NCBI GenBank assembly: GCA_031257945.1
Contig: JAIRNU010000109.1
Span: forward strand, 1-18,926
Length of the DNA stretch: 18,926 nucleotides
Origin: Holosporales bacterium
GTDB lineage: Bacteria; Pseudomonadota; Alphaproteobacteria; BNTO01
Direction: 5' to 3'
Shown here: piece after piece, positions 1 through 9,168 of the stretch
Numbering within the stretch: the first letter of the stretch is position 1
Layout of the letters: each line of letters opens with the position of its first letter
The notes under the pieces: model-generated
Told to the model about the DNA's origin: nothing
Databases searched by the model: none
Seen by the model: only the letters and a program-made list of their open reading frames with translations
Translations under genes and position numbers: made by a program

Positions 1-51
1 GAAGTTAATTCCGATAAATTCGTTTTCTATCCGGAACTTTCCTTCGCTCAC
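1..51 (-). CDS. Possible 5' end of a gene running off the left edge (hypothetical)
   Basis: On the minus strand a GTG at 49-51 opens a frame that stays open to the window edge and would begin MSEGKFRIENEFIGINF. An AGGTGG-like ribosome binding site lies about 10 nt upstream. Only 17 codons are visible, so no family can be named. An ATG further upstream in another frame gives only an 11-residue peptide that ends over the GTG. This could be a chance frame; the ribosome binding site and the plausible amino-acid mix are the only support. Confidence 0.3.
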   Translation of the reverse strand, partial: MSEGKFRIENEFIGINF

Positions 52-114
52 GACAATGTACCACCTCGCAAAAACAAATGCATTTTACACATTTTGTATG
101 TTCGGGTCAAGTGT

Positions 115-247
115 AGCCCCAGGGGTGGACGGGGGCTAGGGATGGCTCCCCCATTTAAAGAATATCACAAAAAGGTTAAGGAATCGTTAATACTTTGCGA
201 ATACTTGAATCCCCCAGAAATCAGGGGATATAGGTGCCGCCCGCTCA
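115..247 (-). repeat. Dispersed repeat, copy 1 (inverted relative to copies 2 and 3)
   Basis: Read on the minus strand this block matches 9981-10173 and 18580-18779. Shared landmarks, in order, are a TGAGNGGG-like start, a TATCC-CCTGA segment, AAGTATTCGCAAAGTATT, a TTAA-N7-TTAA element, CCTTTTTGTGATAT, TTTAAATGGGGG and a C/G-rich block (TAGCCCC). Similarity stops near 115, so this copy lacks the last ~60 bp (the TAGCTGTCGTGATCTATATT to AAGAAGTCAA part) present in the other two. No reading frame is convincingly conserved. It reads as a non-coding intergenic repeat. Confidence 0.8.
176..190 (-). promoter_or_regulatory. CtrA-box-like site with embedded GANTC, in repeat copy 1
   Basis: The + strand reads TTAAGGAATCGTTAA, a perfect TTAA-N7-TTAA, which is the consensus full CtrA-binding site in alphaproteobacteria. 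The spacer contains GAATC at 181-185, a GANTC site of the kind methylated by CcrM. The window encodes a CtrA orthologue. That CtrA binds here, or that a CcrM exists in this organism, is inference. Confidence 0.5.
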
Positions 248-518
248 GAGCCCCCGAAAATCCGGAGCGTACAGCCAGCGCCGCCTCGAACCTCAAGAAA
301 TCAAAAAGGGACATCTCTGCATCCCTCCCTCCTGGGAACTCAGGGTTTTTAAATTCTTTTCTGGAGGTCGTAAAAACTATACTCTTTAATTCTCGCAGTT
401 TCGGAGATTTCGCTACTTTTTCTGTAGAACAACGGCCTCCCTCCGTCCAACTACCAATTCCATCTTAACGCTTATGAACCTACATTGAGGATATGGCTAA
501 AAAATCCTAGGTGTGGAG
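248..518. other. Non-coding stretch with nothing recognised
   Basis: This lies between repeat copy 1 and the hairpin near the 3' end of xseB. A plus-strand frame is open across it (94-468), but it is built partly from the repeat, has no ribosome binding site and resembles no family. No RNA gene, terminator or mobile element was recognised. Confidence 0.4.
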
Positions 519-566
519 GCGTTGCGGTCGATTTGTTAAAAGACAAATTACGGCCTGCTGCAACGC
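519..566. repeat. Imperfect inverted repeat (hairpin) downstream of xseB
   Basis: The outer arms GCGTTGC (519-525) and GCAACGC (560-566) enclose inner arms ATTTGT (531-536) and ACAAAT (543-548) around a TAAAAG loop, with GG/CC pairing between them. It lies 55 nt beyond the xseB stop, so it could be a 3' structure that ends or protects the minus-strand transcript. There is no T-run, so it is not a standard intrinsic terminator. Confidence 0.45.
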
Positions 567-620
567 AACGCGTTGAACGCCCTATTGAGATTTTGCGTTG
601 GAACAGTTGCGCCGGGGGCC

Positions 621-866
621 CTATGACTGCGAATGCGCGCGGTAATCTAATGGCTCGAAGGCGACCCCACCAGGCTGCGCCGCGTTCTGCGTAATCTTCT
701 CTATTTTCAGCTTTACCTCGCTAAGCTTCTTTTCGCAATGGGCCTGCAATTTATTTCCTATTTCGAAAATGCTAACGGCCTCATCAAGCTTCAAATTTCC
801 GCCCTCCAGCAGTTTTACATTATTCTCCAGCATTGCGAGAGCCTCCTCGAAAGAAAGGGCGTCCAT
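621..866 (-). CDS. xseB: Exodeoxyribonuclease VII small subunit
   Basis: This is the small subunit of ExoVII, the cytoplasmic nuclease (XseA with several XseB) that degrades single-stranded DNA to oligonucleotides in repair and recombination. The translation shows the XseB signature: a two-helix coiled segment beginning SFEEALAMLENNVKLLEGG, then LKLDEAVSIFEIGNKL and a Lys-rich second helix. The ATG at 866 gives 81 residues, the usual family length, and has GGAG (873-876) six bases upstream. The frame stays open further upstream, with an ATG at 977 and a TTG at 989, which would add up to 41 Ser/Thr/Glu-rich residues. It is the last gene of the minus-strand run, about 170 nt after the antiporter stop. 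xseA is not in the window. Confidence 0.88.
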   Translation of the reverse strand: MDALSFEEALAMLENNVKLLEGGNLKLDEAVSIFEIGNKLQAHCEKKLSEVKLKIEKITQNAAQPGGVAFEPLDYRAHSQS

Positions 867-1034
867 CGCGAGCTCCGGCGCATCAGTACAATTTTCTCGT
901 TCGCGTACCGTCAGGCCGGCATCCGCCGTTTCTCCACTAACTTTCATGCTGCCAGTCTTGTTCATACTCGCTTCCATACTACCTCTCAAAAAACTCCGGA
1001 AAACACCCGCTACATTCTATAAAAAAGCCCACTC

Positions 1035-2471
1035 CTAGTAAAGGAACAAGTAAGATAACGCAGCAAACAGCGGGACCAAAATTAAGCTAGACCACACCAT
1101 ATACCCCAAAAAGCTCGGCATCGCCACACCATGCTGTTTTGCTATCGATCGTATCATGAAATTTGGGGCATTGCCGATATACGTCATCGCGCCCATAAAA
1201 ACCGAGCCCGCAGATATTGCTGTTAAAATCTTCGCGCCTTCGTGCATCAAAATCTGAGCATCCCCGCCGGCCATCTTAAAGAAGATCAGGTATGTTGGCG
1301 CATTATCAAGGAGCGCTGAAAACGGGCTAACAAACCAAAAATACAAAAAGGCGACGTGCTCCGATTGCGAGAGCATATCGCGGATAGGTGCAAAAAACTC
1401 GTGCCCTTTTTTCAGCATAAGCGCAACTGGAGCCATGGTAATAAATATAGCGATAAAGTAGCGGATAACCTCATTAAGCGGCCCCCATGAAATTTCGTGC
1501 TTCTGTCCGGCCTGCCCGGTCTTATGCCGCTCGCGCATAATGGAAACGGCGGCAATGATTAATAGTCCGATATCGCGGACCAAGTTTTTATATTGTATAT
1601 TGACGTCGAAGATAGTAAACACGGTTTTTTTAGGAAGTAATCCCGTTCCCGCCACAAGAATTACTATAAAAAACATCAGGAAAATATTGAAGAGCCCAGA
1701 GATTTTAAGAACTGGTCTGTGTTGCGTCACGCCAAGCTCCGTTGCGCTACCGCCCAAATCTTCTTTGCGCATCAAGAAGTAGTCGATGGCACCGTACACA
1801 GCTAACAAAATCGCAGATGAGGCAAGGAAGAATGGCAACATATGCTTTGCCGTCCAAAAAAAATCGATTCCCTTTAGATAGCCCAAAAACAGCGGTGGAT
1901 CGCCGAATGGCAATAAACACCCGCCAATGTTCGAAACCAAGAATATGAAAAAAATCACGGTATGAACGGTGTATTTCCTATGCCTATTGGCGTGTAGCAG
2001 TGGGCGGAGTAGTAAAATCGCCGTTCCCGTCGTCCCTATAAAATTAGCTAGCAATTCACCGATAGTCAGCAGCAACAGATTCACTTTCGTCGTGCCGGCG
2101 CGGTTAATTTGCACATTTATTCCATTACTAATTGTGAATAATGTCCCGATTAATGTGACAAATGGTATATACTCTTTAATCATTACATTGGTGATAATGC
2201 TTGTTGTGCTCGCGGCCCCAATAGCAAAAAGGCAAAGCCCGACAGAAAGCACAACCCAAAGTGCCAATACGAGATTTTCATATTTGTGCCACAGCCGCGG
2301 CACCAGCAGCGGGCATAGCGTGATGGAGAGCAAGACCCCGATAAACGGAATTGCCGATTCCAGCGGGGGCATTATATTGTTGGACGCCGAACAAGATCCC
2401 TGAAAAACAACGAAAAAAAGTAGTACTTTCGCAAAAAGAGTAACAAAATGCGGAATGTATACTTTACGCAT
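1035..2471 (-). CDS. Na+/H+ antiporter, CitMHS/NhaD-like (ion transporter superfamily)
   Basis: This is a polytopic inner-membrane transporter of about 478 residues. It has an N-terminal hydrophobic leader (residues 9-26) and roughly a dozen hydrophobic segments. Family-type motifs are NIGG (181-184), FGDPPLF (189-195), a DNAPTY motif and GNAPN near the C-terminus; paired conserved Asn/Asp-Pro motifs like these mark the NhaD / CitMHS-type sodium:proton antiporters. The expected role is Na+ export and pH homeostasis; the substrate is inferred from family resemblance only, and an anion permease cannot be excluded. The ATG at 2471 overlaps the gyrB stop (ATGCGTAA, 8 nt), so translation is probably coupled to gyrB. 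A TTG one codon upstream is less likely to be the start. Confidence 0.82.
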   Translation of the reverse strand: MRKVYIPHFVTLFAKVLLFFVVFQGSCSASNNIMPPLESAIPFIGVLLSITLCPLLVPRLWHKYENLVLALWVVLSVGLCLFAIGAASTTSIITNVMIKEYIPFVTLIGTLFTISNGINVQINRAGTTKVNLLLLTIGELLANFIGTTGTAILLLRPLLHANRHRKYTVHTVIFFIFLVSNIGGCLLPFGDPPLFLGYLKGIDFFWTAKHMLPFFLASSAILLAVYGAIDYFLMRKEDLGGSATELGVTQHRPVLKISGLFNIFLMFFIVILVAGTGLLPKKTVFTIFDVNIQYKNLVRDIGLLIIAAVSIMRERHKTGQAGQKHEISWGPLNEVIRYFIAIFITMAPVALMLKKGHEFFAPIRDMLSQSEHVAFLYFWFVSPFSALLDNAPTYLIFFKMAGGDAQILMHEGAKILTAISAGSVFMGAMTYIGNAPNFMIRSIAKQHGVAMPSFLGYMVWSSLILVPLFAALSYLFLY

Positions 2472-4968
2472 CAAGATTTACCACTTTGTCAGCATTTTCC
2501 CGGATGAAGTCTCTTCTTGGTTCGACAACGTCCCCCATTAGGGTTGAAAAGATTTCATCAGTTTCCTCGAGGTGGCTAATCTTCACCTTTAAGAACGTCC
2601 GTGATGCTGGGTCCAAAGTCGTTTCCCACAATTGTTCAGGGTCCATTTCGCCAAGACCTTTATACCTGTTAATAGTTAATCCATTTTTCCCGCGCGTCAA
2701 TAATGTATCGATCAGGTGCGTTGGGCCGTTGATAATCGTTTCAGAGCCATCCTTCGTCGTGTACTTCATCTGTTCTTCCGAGAACATTTTTTGAATGTCT
2801 TTATAGTTGCTAACAAGTGTTTGTATTTCTTGCGTCTCAAGTATAGCGTCCTCGAAAACCCACGACTCCGCAACATCCGCTATCGTCCGAGAGATAACCA
2901 ATTTTGACGATATTGGTAGCTGCTGCTGATAAGTACTAGCGGCGACGTTGGTATCCTGCTGTGTATCCGCAACTGGCTGGGTGGACCGAATAACCTGCCA
3001 CTGGGCGCGCTTAGACTCATCAATGGCTTTCAGGCGGGCCGCCACCCCGGCCAGATCAACACTAGCCGGCGCCTCGAAATACCCTGCAAACCATAACTGC
3101 TCCAAAATCGTAGCATTACTAAACCGGCGCAAAACCTTGTCTATTATGTGCTTTACGGTATTAATGCGGGTAATATCGCCACCATCAAAAAAACCTTCGC
3201 TTAAAGCCAAATCGAGGAGGTACTTATCCATAGCGTGCTCATCTTTTATATAAACCTCGGATTTCCCGCGCTTTACGCGATATAACGGGGGCTGTGCTAT
3301 ATACAAAAACCCATTTTCGATAAGAGGCTTCATATGCCTGTAAAAGAAAGTCAGCAAGAGCGTCCTGATATGGCTGCCGTCAACATCAGCATCCGTCATT
3401 ATAACGACTCTGTGATAGCGCAATTTTGCTATATCGAATTCGTCGTTACCGATCCCCGTACCAAGGGCGGTGATGATAGTTCCGATTTCAGCAGAAGACA
3501 GCATCTTATCGAAACGGGCTCTTTCGATGTTTAATATCTTCCCACGCAGCGGCAAAATAGCCTGAAATTTCCTGTCCCGGCCGCCCTTTGCCGAGCCGCC
3601 AGCCGAATTCCCCTCCACAATGAAAATCTCGCTGCGGGCGGGGTCTTTCTCCTGGCAATCCGCCAATTTCCCGGGCAAAGACACGATATCCAGTACGTTT
3701 TTGCGGCGGGTCAACTCCCGGGCATGCCGTGCTGCTTCGCGGGCGGCAACTGCATCTAGAACTTTCCCTACGATAACCTTGGCCTGCGCGGGGTTCTCCT
3801 CTAGCCACAAATCCACAGACTCTGAGACTATGCTTTCTACGCATGGGCGCACTTCGGAGGAAACCAGCTTCTCCTTAGTTTGTGAGGAAAATTTGGGATC
3901 GGGGATTTTTACGGAAAGGACGCAGGTTATGCCTTCGCGCACATCATCCCCGGTGATGCTGTCTTTTAGGTCCTTATTCTTTCCTAAGCTCTTCGTCCCC
4001 TGGTTCCGCAGGACGTAATTGGTAATACAACGCGTCAGGGCATTCTTAAATCCCGCCAAGTGGGTCCCCCCATCACGCTGCGGGATGTTATTCGTAAAAC
4101 ACACCACATTTTCGTGATAGCCATCTGTCCATTCCATTGCAAGGTCAACTATAACATTATCTTTTTTACCATGGGCTTCGATGATCTTTGTTTGGATTGA
4201 GCTTTTAGCCCTATCCAAGTGCTTTACAAACTCTACAAGTCCGCCCTTATAGCAAAGGGTATTCTTGTATGCTGGAACCTTGCACTCGTCAATAATTGTG
4301 ATTTTTATACCTGGGTTCAAGAATGCTAGTTCTCGGACTCGGTGCTCTATGATTTGGCAATCAAAAGTAGTTAGCTTGAAAACTTCGGGAGATGGCCAAA
4401 ACCGCACCAATGTCCCTTGCTTGGGCGTCTCCTGCGCGCCGTCAGCGTCTCCGACAATAGCAAGTGGGGCATCCGGGACCCCGTTATGGAATGTCATTTT
4501 GTGGTACTTCCCATCGCGCCAGATGCTTAGCTCCAGCGTATGCGATAGCGCATTTACTACGGATACGCCAACGCCGTGCAGCCCACCAGACACCTTATAC
4601 GCGTTCTGGTCGAACTTACCGCCAGCATGAAGCTGCGTCATTATAACTTCGGCCGCGGATACTCCCAGCTCGTTATGGATACCAGTTGGGATCCCTCGCC
4701 CATTGTCCTGAACCGCGGCAGACCCATCAGCGTATAAAGTTAACGTGATATCGTTGCAGTACCCGGCAAGCGCCTCGTCAATAGCGTTGTCCAAAACCTC
4801 ATATACTAGGTGGTGTAATCCAGTGCCATCGTCAGTATCTCCAATATACATTCCTGGCCGCTTTCGCACGGCATCAAGCCCTTTCAAGACTTTTATGGAA
4901 TCTGCATTGTATTGCATATTCTCTTGCCCTTCACTCACTTCGTCCACTTCACGCTCGTCACTACTCAT
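2464..4968 (-). CDS. gyrB: DNA gyrase subunit B
   Basis: This is the ATPase subunit of DNA gyrase, which with GyrA introduces negative supercoils using ATP. The 834-residue product has the GHKL ATPase site (EVLDNAIDEA with catalytic Glu57, DNGRGIP near 88-94, GGLHGVGVSVVNALS at 128-142), the transducer domain, and the TOPRIM metal site (EGNSAGGSAKGGR from Glu452 and DADVDGSHIR at 526-535). There is a Gram-negative-type insert, then the C-terminal INRYKGLGEM motif. The start is the ATG at 4968, placed by the strong GGGAGG ribosome binding site at 4973-4978; a TTG six codons upstream overlaps that site. It begins 14 nt after the recF stop and overlaps the antiporter start. ParE is a theoretical alternative, but the insert and RecF linkage favour GyrB. 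Confidence 0.96.
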   Translation of the reverse strand: MSSDEREVDEVSEGQENMQYNADSIKVLKGLDAVRKRPGMYIGDTDDGTGLHHLVYEVLDNAIDEALAGYCNDITLTLYADGSAAVQDNGRGIPTGIHNELGVSAAEVIMTQLHAGGKFDQNAYKVSGGLHGVGVSVVNALSHTLELSIWRDGKYHKMTFHNGVPDAPLAIVGDADGAQETPKQGTLVRFWPSPEVFKLTTFDCQIIEHRVRELAFLNPGIKITIIDECKVPAYKNTLCYKGGLVEFVKHLDRAKSSIQTKIIEAHGKKDNVIVDLAMEWTDGYHENVVCFTNNIPQRDGGTHLAGFKNALTRCITNYVLRNQGTKSLGKNKDLKDSITGDDVREGITCVLSVKIPDPKFSSQTKEKLVSSEVRPCVESIVSESVDLWLEENPAQAKVIVGKVLDAVAAREAARHARELTRRKNVLDIVSLPGKLADCQEKDPARSEIFIVEGNSAGGSAKGGRDRKFQAILPLRGKILNIERARFDKMLSSAEIGTIITALGTGIGNDEFDIAKLRYHRVVIMTDADVDGSHIRTLLLTFFYRHMKPLIENGFLYIAQPPLYRVKRGKSEVYIKDEHAMDKYLLDLALSEGFFDGGDITRINTVKHIIDKVLRRFSNATILEQLWFAGYFEAPASVDLAGVAARLKAIDESKRAQWQVIRSTQPVADTQQDTNVAASTYQQQLPISSKLVISRTIADVAESWVFEDAILETQEIQTLVSNYKDIQKMFSEEQMKYTTKDGSETIINGPTHLIDTLLTRGKNGLTINRYKGLGEMDPEQLWETTLDPASRTFLKVKISHLEETDEIFSTLMGDVVEPRRDFIRENADKVVNLDA

Positions 4969-4982
4969 AGTACCTCCCAATA

Positions 4983-6086
4983 TCAAATAACCACAGATGC
5001 CCTATCGATTCGCAAAAACTGAGCATCTGCTACCGGCCCGAATAACTCCGCGTCTGTTCCCGTAAAAAACACCTGCACCAGCCCACTGCTCGCGCCACGC
5101 CTGAATTCACTGGCCTGGTCGAATAGCACAGCACGGTGGGATGCATCCAAACGCGCAATTACATCGTCTAACAACAATATAATAAGTGTATCATTTTTTT
5201 TCAGCTGTTGGTTAACAAAAGACAAAATTACAGACACCAGGAGGATCTTTTGTTCCCCGGTAGAGCACTCCCTTGCGACTCTATTTTTGCACAGGTGAGA
5301 CACCTCCCAATCGCTTCTATGGCACCCAAAAGTCGTTATGCCAGCCAGTTTGTCTCGCTCCCTATTTTGCCCCAGCATAGTAAAAATCTCATCTTTGGTC
5401 AGGTTTTCCGCTTTCCCAACGATTTTGCTATAAAACCGCGGGAATAGGGGAATGTACGGCGCTTGCCCCTCATTCAGTCTTTCGACAAAATCATTACGGG
5501 CAGCAGAAATTAGTATGCTTCTCTCCGCCATAATCTCTTCCAGTAGCAAAAGCCACTTATCATCGTAGGGTCCGCTTTTGAGAACGCTGAACCGTTGTTT
5601 TTGCGCCTTTTCATATTGCTGAAGATTAATACTATGTTCAGGCGAATAAGATGTAATTAAGTCATCTATAAATTTCCGGCGAATACTAGGGGCGTCGATA
5701 AAGATATGGTCCATTAGAGGGGTAATACTTATGATATTAAGGTATTCGTGGAATTTTGCTGCGCTTTTCACAAACTCCCCTTGAATTTTACAAACCCGGC
5801 GGAAGCGGTTGTTTTCGGTTAGTGCGGAGCCTGTGGATAGCGCAATTTCGTTATTCAATACCATTTGTACTGCCCAGGTCGTTTCTTTTGCGCCGCTTGC
5901 AGTATTCGTGATTTCTGGGAGTGTTGCGTTGCGTAGGCCCCGGCCAATCGCCAACATAGATATAGCTTCAAGCAAGTTAGTTTTTCCCGCACCATTAGGC
6001 CCAAACAAAACAACAAGACTTTTGGTGAAAGGTAAATCAATATCTGTATAATTGCGAAAATTATGCAAATGAATGTTAGTAATCAT
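4983..6086 (-). CDS. recF: DNA replication and repair protein RecF
   Basis: RecF is an SMC/ABC-like ATPase that binds gapped DNA and loads RecA with RecO and RecR. The 367-residue length is normal. Visible motifs are the N-terminal HNFRNY strand, Walker A GPNGAGKTN (29-37), the ABC signature CSTGEQKILL (274-283), and Walker B LIILLLDDV (301-309) followed by the D-loop-like ARLDASHR. The ATG overlaps the rsmB stop in an ATGA arrangement (6083-6086), with GAGG seven bases upstream inside the end of rsmB. gyrB follows after 14 nt. The recF-gyrB order is the ancestral bacterial one, but here dnaA and dnaN are not upstream. Confidence 0.95.
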   Translation of the reverse strand: MITNIHLHNFRNYTDIDLPFTKSLVVLFGPNGAGKTNLLEAISMLAIGRGLRNATLPEITNTASGAKETTWAVQMVLNNEIALSTGSALTENNRFRRVCKIQGEFVKSAAKFHEYLNIISITPLMDHIFIDAPSIRRKFIDDLITSYSPEHSINLQQYEKAQKQRFSVLKSGPYDDKWLLLLEEIMAERSILISAARNDFVERLNEGQAPYIPLFPRFYSKIVGKAENLTKDEIFTMLGQNRERDKLAGITTFGCHRSDWEVSHLCKNRVARECSTGEQKILLVSVILSFVNQQLKKNDTLIILLLDDVIARLDASHRAVLFDQASEFRRGASSGLVQVFFTGTDAELFGPVADAQFLRIDRASVVI

Positions 6087-7348
6087 TTTTTCCTCATAAT
6101 ACTTAAAAAGAAACCATCAGATTTACAAAAACTTGGTAGGAGGCGCAGGGAAGGCCTCGCTACGCCAAGCGGAATGGGGATATTACAGCCATAACACAAT
6201 TCCCAACATTGCGCGACGTCTATAGGGGCAAAATCAGGGTTGGCCGCTAAAAACGCCGCAACAATATCCTCGTTTTCCTCCCGCAGTAACGAACACGTAA
6301 TATACGCGATATACCCGCCTTTTTTGACGAAATTGGCGGCGTTGCTTAAAATGCCCCTCTGCGCCCCCGCGTAATCCTCGATTTTAGATTTGCTAAGGTG
6401 GACCGTGAGCCACGGGTTCCGCTTCAGAGTCCCGATCCCAGAGCACGGTGCATCAACAATAACCAAATCAAATGGATCGCTTGCAACGTCACCAGGGGCA
6501 CCAAAAGACACTTTGCCCCCTGTATGTATATTTTGGAAAAATGTCTTGGTTGGCCCCATTTCCCCCTCAAAAAGCCGCTTTTGCCGGGCAAAATCGCGTA
6601 TTTTTGAAAAACGTAATTTTGCGGCGGTTAGCCTGGTTGGGGCAATATCGGCCAAGCAAAGATCCTGCAATTTGGGCAGAGCGTTCAAGATAGCGAGGCT
6701 TTTGCCGCCGCCCCCGGCGCAATAATCCAACACTGACGAAACCCCGGCGAAACAGCACAGCCTGGCCACAAGTTGCGAGCCAAAGTCTTGAATTTCAAAG
6801 GCGCCCTCCTTGTACAACTGATTTTTTGAAAAGTCGACGCGGTCTTTTAGGCGCAGCCCATCTTCCAAAGGCAATTCGTCGACGAACAAGCCGGCGGCGC
6901 ATAAAGACCGTGCGACAAAGCTCTTCGTGAAACCCGCAAAAGTGTTCACTCTTATGTCGACAAAAGCCGCCTTTTGCACCTCTTTTGCCTCCCTAATAGC
7001 GGATGCCGGACTTTCAAACGAATTTTGGAAGCTTTGCCAGATGTCGTTGGACATGTTCATCGGCAAAGTCGCCGGCCACTCCGGTGTTCCAGGCATTTCC
7101 TGCAATTTGAAATAAGCACTAACGATGTGTTCGGCATTATTTGCCGCGGCTAAAGAAACACACGCCCAATACTTCCGCAGTAAATCGAAAAATAGTGACG
7201 CAAGTAGTCGCCGCTTCGTACTATTAAGCCTTTTCTCTTGTACAAAGTTCTGGAAGATAGTATCCGCAGGGCACTGGCCATGCGCTAGAACGCATTCTAC
7301 TAGGGCAACAAGGCTTTTGCGCAAAAATGGTGTAATTTCGATTTCCAT
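6083..7348 (-). CDS. rsmB: 16S rRNA m5C967 methyltransferase-like protein (RsmB/NOP family)
   Basis: This is a SAM-dependent RNA cytosine-C5 methyltransferase, probably acting on 16S rRNA. The 421-residue product has an N-terminal helical NusB-like region (about residues 1-130) that fits RsmB rather than RsmF. The Rossmann methyltransferase domain has SAM motif I DYCAGGGGKS (208-217), motif IV DAPCSGIGTLKRNP (299-312; Cys302 is the release Cys) and motif VI YITCSLLREEN (349-359; Cys352 is the nucleophile). The ATG at 7348 follows the stop of the upstream gene by 2 nt, implying re-initiation; other in-frame ATGs upstream lie inside the neighbouring gene. The exact target base is inferred from the family. 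Confidence 0.88.
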   Translation of the reverse strand: MEIEITPFLRKSLVALVECVLAHGQCPADTIFQNFVQEKRLNSTKRRLLASLFFDLLRKYWACVSLAAANNAEHIVSAYFKLQEMPGTPEWPATLPMNMSNDIWQSFQNSFESPASAIREAKEVQKAAFVDIRVNTFAGFTKSFVARSLCAAGLFVDELPLEDGLRLKDRVDFSKNQLYKEGAFEIQDFGSQLVARLCCFAGVSSVLDYCAGGGGKSLAILNALPKLQDLCLADIAPTRLTAAKLRFSKIRDFARQKRLFEGEMGPTKTFFQNIHTGGKVSFGAPGDVASDPFDLVIVDAPCSGIGTLKRNPWLTVHLSKSKIEDYAGAQRGILSNAANFVKKGGYIAYITCSLLREENEDIVAAFLAANPDFAPIDVAQCWELCYGCNIPIPLGVARPSLRLLPSFCKSDGFFLSIMRKK

Positions 7349-7350
7349 GG

Positions 7351-9075
7351 TTATGCTTTTAATACCTGAAAGGACCATGTAACTTCGGCCGTTAAAGCCC
7401 GCTCGATAGAGCAACCAAATGTTATTAGTTGGTGATCGTGCACTGTACTTGCCTTTAGGAAGAACGGGTTTTTTGACTCTACCACAAATAGGACTCTCTT
7501 TTTAGGGATCTTCTTATTCTTTACCGCGTCAGGTTGGTGCAATTCGTAGAAGATATACCCTTTTTGCTGGTTGTCGTCATGCTTTTTATCTATAAGCTTT
7601 AAATTGTACCCTAGGTGGAATTGCATTAACCAAAGCGAATCGGCTTGTTGTACGACCGTAAGCGCATCCGCCCCGCAAACCAGATTTTCCGGAGAGAACA
7701 GCCGTATTTCTCGCGCAAACGAGCATGCATTTTCTTCGAACTCGCCGGCCGGCACGGCCGCCTTGAAAAAAAAAGAATCCCGCTCTTGTTGTTGCCAATA
7801 TTCTTTTATTGTTTTATGGCCATCGGGAATACTTCCCTTTTTCCGTAAAAACGTTGGTATTCGGTCCCGTTGAAAAAGCATAAAAGAATTTCTATTTACA
7901 ATATTATTGGCGTCTACACTCCATTCGAAATTTAATACATCATTCGCTAGGTTTTTCCCAAATTCTTCTAGCACGCAATGCCGTGGACGGTGCATACCAA
8001 GGTCTATAAACAGTACCGAATTCTTTTCCGCAAAGCGCAAAACATCGGCGGCGGCGAAATCATCAACAAAAACATCTTCTATTTGCGATAATGCGATATC
8101 TACTTTTTCTGGCGTAACATATTCATTAAATATTGGAGTATCCGTGCTAGCTTTTATTTGAGACAAAGAGCCGTTACTATGGCGGTAGTATCTTATAACT
8201 GCGGTAACGGTTCTTAAATATTGCTGAATTTTTTGGAAGACGTCGTTGAATAGCGTGAGCGGCACGCTACCAACGCGAGCCAAAGACTTCTCCCATTGCC
8301 GCAGGGCGCTCCGCAACTCTACAACGACACAAAAATTATTGAAAAGGCTGGTGATTGGCTGCTGGGCGATGGTAAGTGCGCCGTCTGCCCCCGGAATTGC
8401 AGCTAAAATTTCAAATAGCATGAGTTTGAAAAACGACGGATCGTAGGCCCAGTAAATATTGTATTCGACTAGCGCTTTGATTATGGCAAGTTTATCTTCT
8501 CTTGAATATTTCTTCATTAGGGCGCTTTTTATTCTTTTGTATTCGCCCTGTACTCCGGAAAAAAAAATCTTCTTAAAGACGTCGTGTGAGCTTGTCCCAA
8601 AAAAATCAAAAAGGAGAGTCCACGAAGACAGCCGCCTCGCCGATACAACAGCATTTACCTTTGGCGATTTTATTAGTACTTTTTTCGCGAGATTCCCCTC
8701 GATCCAAAACTCGATCATCCGTCTCGCCAAGCGCCTGGCGGACATGTCCCCAGTTGCTTTTAAATCACGAATCCACGCGAAACTGCAGGTATAGCTGGCA
8801 AAGTAATCATCTGTCTTGAAGACTTGGATTAGGTCCGCCCATGACATCTGGAAAAACCGCTGTTTTTCATCATAAATAAAAAAAAAGCCATTAACCACGG
8901 CTTGACCATGCCGCACATTTCCCCGCCAAAGATCAACGGAAAGAGATTGCGGCATGCTAATTTTTTTAAAACTGAAGGTGCTGCGCGCGAAGCAGCAGTT
9001 ACAAAACAGCCGCGTTTTCCGGACTAATTCTCTAATTTTAGAATATACGTGCCAAAACCCTGCCTTACTGGACAT
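7351..9075 (-). CDS. Heparinase II/III-like protein
   Basis: This is a 574-residue protein resembling the heparinase II/III-type proteins encoded next to rsmB in many alphaproteobacteria. In support are an all-helical N-terminal half with the FAWIRDLKATGD and SARRLARRMIEFWIEG segments, SARRLSSWTLLFDFF, a central HPxH-type segment (LGMHRPRHCVLEEFGKN), and a beta-rich C-terminal half. Related enzymes cleave acidic polysaccharides by beta-elimination, but the substrate of this subfamily is not known. No signal peptide is seen, so a cytoplasmic place or non-classical export is implied. The ATG at 9075 was chosen over a TTG at 9114; neither has a clear ribosome binding site. The family call rests on motif memory and gene order. 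Catalytic residues could not be assigned with certainty. Confidence 0.68.
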   Translation of the reverse strand: MSSKAGFWHVYSKIRELVRKTRLFCNCCFARSTFSFKKISMPQSLSVDLWRGNVRHGQAVVNGFFFIYDEKQRFFQMSWADLIQVFKTDDYFASYTCSFAWIRDLKATGDMSARRLARRMIEFWIEGNLAKKVLIKSPKVNAVVSARRLSSWTLLFDFFGTSSHDVFKKIFFSGVQGEYKRIKSALMKKYSREDKLAIIKALVEYNIYWAYDPSFFKLMLFEILAAIPGADGALTIAQQPITSLFNNFCVVVELRSALRQWEKSLARVGSVPLTLFNDVFQKIQQYLRTVTAVIRYYRHSNGSLSQIKASTDTPIFNEYVTPEKVDIALSQIEDVFVDDFAAADVLRFAEKNSVLFIDLGMHRPRHCVLEEFGKNLANDVLNFEWSVDANNIVNRNSFMLFQRDRIPTFLRKKGSIPDGHKTIKEYWQQQERDSFFFKAAVPAGEFEENACSFAREIRLFSPENLVCGADALTVVQQADSLWLMQFHLGYNLKLIDKKHDDNQQKGYIFYELHQPDAVKNKKIPKKRVLFVVESKNPFFLKASTVHDHQLITFGCSIERALTAEVTWSFQVLKA

Positions 9076-9168
9076 AACAAACAATTCGCAACATAACCAT
9101 TCTGGCACCCACAAAAACCGCGCTTAAAATTACAGCCTCAAACTGCGGCCAAAAATCACGGCCCAAAA

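Noticed and set aside
94..468. 124-codon plus-strand open frame
   Set aside because: It begins inside repeat copy 1, lacks a ribosome binding site, and its Pro/Arg/Ser-rich translation reflects the repeat composition.
1010..1034. T-run after the antiporter gene as an intrinsic terminator
   Set aside because: There is a TTTTTT run, but no convincing GC stem before it, and xseB follows on the same strand.
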